Below, piece by piece: positions 34,496 through 34,793 of a stretch of 34,793 nucleotides of DNA. A program made the position numbers and the translations under genes. Source of the stretch: Acidobacteriaceae bacterium (GTDB lineage Bacteria > Acidobacteriota > Terriglobia > Terriglobales > Acidobacteriaceae); contig PKUV01000174.1 of assembly GCA_003131315.1 (NCBI GenBank), positions 557 through 35,349 on the forward strand, read 5' to 3'. The notes under the pieces were generated by a model. It did not search any database. It was not told the origin of the DNA and was given only the letters and a program-made list of their open reading frames with translations. Each line of letters starts with the position of its first letter. Position 1 is the stretch's first letter.

Positions 34496-34681
34496 CTATG
34501 CCGGCATGAGCTCGCGATACATCTGGTGGAAGGCGTGGACGCCTCTTTCCTGCTTCACACTGTAGCGGCCGGTGTGGTAGCTGCGGGAGTGGAGATTCTT
34601 CTGAACGATCTCGCGGATGCTGACGTCTTCGATCTGAATTCCGCCGCTGAAGGCTGAGGCGGAGAGATGAGTTCTCAGTTC
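34496..34681 (-). pseudogene. C-terminal remnant of a Rieske ring-hydroxylating oxygenase alpha-subunit
   Basis: The minus-strand frame ending at TAG 34496-34498 reads about 60 codons. It has IEDVSIREIVQKNLHSRSY, then TGRYSVKQERGVHAFHQMYRELM. This resembles the C-terminal end of aromatic-ring-hydroxylating oxygenase alpha-subunits (SRPBCC catalytic domain; the pattern RxxR/Y-GRYS...GVHxFHxxY). Upstream in the same frame there are TGA (34682-34684) and TAG (34685-34687) stops, then REP-like repeats. The Rieske domain and catalytic core are missing. It looks like a gene eroded or cut off by repeat insertion. The identification rests on a short stretch. Confidence 0.5.
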
Positions 34682-34718
34682 TCACTACACCGCCTGCCGC
34701 TTGTTTTCTCGCATCAGA

Positions 34719-34793
34719 GCATCGCTTCAGCGATGCCGAAAGTTTCTGCCTGTAGAGACGGGGCTTGCCCCGTCTCCGGAGACGCGGCAAGCC
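34719..34793. repeat. Repeat cluster at the right edge
   Basis: GCATCGCTTCAGCGATGC (34719-34736) is a single hairpin of the 20058/28790 type. GAGACGGGGC/GCCCCGTCTC arms (34755-34776) and a truncated GAGACGCGGCAAGCC (34779-34793) belong to the GAGACGCGGC family. The cluster is cut by the window end. Confidence 0.75.

Overview
The window is about 34.8 kb of GC-rich chromosomal DNA, most likely from a soil or sediment acidobacterium (Acidobacteriota, Terriglobia/Koribacter-like). The evidence is gene content typical of that group: paired M16 peptidases, a TMTC-like membrane protein with TPRs, SecA with a SEC-C tail, and an arsM/acr3 arsenic locus. Short palindromic repeats are also packed into nearly every intergenic gap. 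The taxonomic call is inference; no rRNA gene is present.

Layout. 1-1282: DEAD-box RNA helicase (-). 1283-1957: gene-free stretch with the displaced 3' end of a tRNA-Val gene and a 171-bp inverted-repeat element. 1958-2417: frameshifted secreted NTF2/SnoaL-like gene. 2561-2749: two direct repeats of about 88 bp. 2745-4943: secreted discoidin plus glycosidase-like protein (-). 5113-6996: DUF1905/YdeI protein (-) and a zinc-ribbon, membrane, Sel1-like protein (+). 7122-9125: isolated nuoB, a small conserved-looking protein and a zinc-containing alcohol-dehydrogenase-family oxidoreductase (all -). 9259-9480: a tRNA-like gene with an unusual 8/4 acceptor/T-stem and a long variable arm, followed by a promoter-like site and a strong terminator. 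9683-11253: XdhC-family and CYTH proteins (+). 11486-14833: secA and an orphan antitoxin-like gene (-). 14908-17787: fused acyl-adenylating enzyme, carrier domain and PlsC acyltransferase (+). 17806-22848: degenerate HD-GYP membrane protein, PiT phosphate transporter with its DUF47 partner, and xerC and xerD in tandem (all -). 22849-23192: MITE-like element and a near-consensus parS site. 23193-23915: DUF72 protein (-). 24073-27161: arsenic locus arsR-arsM-arsC-acr3 (+), followed by an M16 peptidase pair to 30290. 30339-34336: lipoprotein (-), RsbU-type phosphatase (+), TMTC-like TPR membrane protein (-). 34496-34681: remnant of a Rieske oxygenase C-terminus (-).

How the genes work together. 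The clearest functional unit is the arsenic locus: an As(III)-responsive repressor, a methyltransferase, a thiol-dependent arsenate reductase and an efflux permease, with an autoregulatory operator over the arsR promoter. DUF47 and PiT form a phosphate-uptake pair. The two M16 genes overlap by four bases and encode a catalytic and a non-catalytic chain. XerC, XerD and the parS site all belong to chromosome segregation and resolution.

The most unusual item is the 8/4 tRNA-like gene at 9259-9347. It matches the allo-tRNA architecture reported from Acidobacteria and carries anticodon GCG with serine-like features. The second theme is repeats: at least seven families occur here. They lie between convergent genes, supply the stop codons of several genes, form the start region of acr3, and sit in frame inside two proteins.
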